From assembly GCA_003694905.1 (NCBI GenBank), contig RFJM01000052.1:1-7531 (forward strand): a DNA stretch of 7,531 bases. Direction: 5' to 3'. Position numbers and translations under genes: made by a program. The notes beneath the pieces were generated by a model, which saw only the letters and a list, made by a program, of their open reading frames with translations, made no database searches and had not been told where the DNA came from. Of the stretch, positions 6,395 through 7,531 are shown one piece after another. Numbering within the stretch: position 1 is the stretch's first letter; each line of letters opens with the position of its first letter. The DNA is from Caldilineae bacterium. GTDB taxonomy: Bacteria > Chloroflexota > Anaerolineae > J102.

Positions 6395-7531
6395 TCAGGC
6401 AGTGGCGCCCTCTTCTGTCAGCCCCAGCATGGCCCTGAGCTCCTCTTCGCTGAGGATGGGAATGCCGAGCTTCTGGGCTTTGGTCAGTTTCGATCCGGCG
6501 CGTTCCCCGGCCAGCAAGTAATCGGTCTTACTCGAGACGGAGCCCGTCACACGACCGCCAAATCGCTTGATGAGCTCGGTGGCCTGCTCGCGGCTGAGGG
6601 TGGGCAGGGTGCCGGTGATGACGAAGGTCTTGCCACTCAGCGGCAAAGCCGCGGCCGCCTCCGGCGCTCCTTCGAGTGCCATCTGCAATCCCGCCTTCCG
6701 TAGTCGCTCGACCGTACGTCTGTTGGCAGGTTGGGCAAACCAGGCCACCACCGATTCGGCGATCTTGGGGCCAATGCCTTCGACCGCTGCCAGGGCTTCT
6801 TCATCGGCCTGGGCCAGGGCGTCGATAGAGCGGAAGTGTTCAAGCAGGAGTTCGGCTACGATACTGCCCACGAAGTGAATCCCCAACCCGGTGAGGACGC
6901 GGGTGGCCGGCTGCTGCTTCGATGCTTCGATGGCGCGCAGGAGATTGTCTACCTTTTTCTCGGCATAGCCTTCCAGCTCGAGCAAGGCGTCGCGATGAAG
7001 GTGGAGGTCGTAGATATCTGCCACTTCTTTGATGAAGCCCAAACGGACGAAGAGTTCAGCCTGCTTGGAGCCAAAGCCCTCGATGTCCATGGCCGTGCGC
7101 GATACGAAGAATTCGACCCGGCGTACCAGTTGAGCGGGACAGGCGCTGTTCTCGCAGTAGTAAGCGACCTCACCGGGGTAGCGAACGACAGGGCCGTCGC
7201 ACACAGGGCAGCGCTCGGGCATGCGCCACGTTTTCTCCTCGCCGGTGCGCAGTTCCACCACGGGCCGCAGGACCTGGGGGATGACTTCGCCCGCGCGGCG
7301 GATGACCACGGTATCGCCGATACGGATATCGCGCTCGCTCACGTAGTCGGCGTTGTGCAGTGTGGCCGAACTGACGGTCACGCCGCCCACGTAGACCGGC
7401 TCCAGGACGGCGCGCGGGGTAAGCACGCCGGTGCGCCCCACTTCCACCACAATATCCACCAGCCGGGTGACCGCCTCGGCGCTGGGGTACTTGTAGGCTA
7501 CGGCCCAGCGCGGATCCTTGCCCACATACCC
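6395..7531 (-). CDS. ligA: NAD+-dependent DNA ligase LigA, C-terminal part (5' end outside the window)
   Basis: LigA seals nicks during replication and repair, using NAD+ as cofactor, and is essential in most bacteria. About 378 residues are visible; the frame is open through the right edge, so the catalytic Lys and most of the adenylation domain lie outside. Visible in order are: the end of the adenylation domain with the nucleotide-binding motif RWAVAYKYP (about 8-16), the OB-fold (about 25-95, with VGRTGVLTP and ATLHN), the four-Cys zinc finger (C108, C111, C126, C131), the helix-hairpin-helix region (about 145-265, with GLGIHFVG and VEGIGPKIA), and a C-terminal BRCT domain (about 297-370, beginning SGKTFVITGTLP). 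All domains look intact. The protein ends in TGA at 6397-6395. The gene is first in the - strand series leading to the two hydrolases, but a housekeeping role makes a shared function unlikely. Confidence 0.97.
   Translation of the reverse strand, partial: GYVGKDPRWAVAYKYPSAEAVTRLVDIVVEVGRTGVLTPRAVLEPVYVGGVTVSSATLHNADYVSERDIRIGDTVVIRRAGEVIPQVLRPVVELRTGEEKTWRMPERCPVCDGPVVRYPGEVAYYCENSACPAQLVRRVEFFVSRTAMDIEGFGSKQAELFVRLGFIKEVADIYDLHLHRDALLELEGYAEKKVDNLLRAIEASKQQPATRVLTGLGIHFVGSIVAELLLEHFRSIDALAQADEEALAAVEGIGPKIAESVVAWFAQPANRRTVERLRKAGLQMALEGAPEAAAALPLSGKTFVITGTLPTLSREQATELIKRFGGRVTGSVSSKTDYLLAGERAGSKLTKAQKLGIPILSEEELRAMLGLTEEGATA

Overview
The window is GC-rich, densely coding bacterial chromosome. 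A bacterial NAD+-dependent DNA ligase (LigA) runs off the right edge, so the source is a bacterium. The style of the LigA, the Fur-family protein and the cytoplasmic Ntn-hydrolase would suit a Chloroflexota-like or other deep-branching GC-rich lineage, but this is only an impression. There are no insertion sequences, phage genes, CRISPR repeats, tRNA or rRNA genes. Two gene groups face each other and converge at about 3062-3256.

Left group (+ strand): positions 1-217 hold no convincing gene. A near-consensus sigma70-type promoter (218-246) is followed at once by a 7-1-7 inverted repeat (247-261) resembling a PerR/Fur box. Next come a PerR/Fur-family metalloregulator (286-735) and, overlapping it by 8 bases, a P1B-4-type metal-exporting ATPase (728-3061) with the SPC and HEGST transport signatures. 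The arrangement reads as a self-contained, autoregulated iron or peroxide defence operon, comparable in logic to the PerR-controlled Fe(II) exporters PfeT (Bacillus) and FrvA (Listeria). Here the repressor and pump are translationally coupled, and the pump carries an unusual N-terminal extension with two HMA-like domains. The regulator's metal site is mixed: Glu as in Fur at one position, Asp as in PerR at another, and Asn in place of a usual His ligand.

Right group (- strand, read right to left): the C-terminal half of LigA (6395-7531), a 131-base gap, a TRZ/ATZ/SsnA-like metal-dependent aminohydrolase (4947-6263), then 31 bases later a cytoplasmic gamma-glutamyltransferase-family Ntn-hydrolase (3257-4915). 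The last two look like a two-gene catabolic operon. Both enzymes depart from the textbook active site: Gln replaces the second catalytic His in the aminohydrolase, and the usual alpha-carboxylate-binding Arg is absent in the GGT-like protein. Their substrates may therefore not be the ones their family names suggest; nitrogen salvage from purine or ureide-type compounds is one speculation.

The most interesting unit is the PerR-like/P1B-4 ATPase operon with its operator. It is a variant of known systems rather than a wholly new one.
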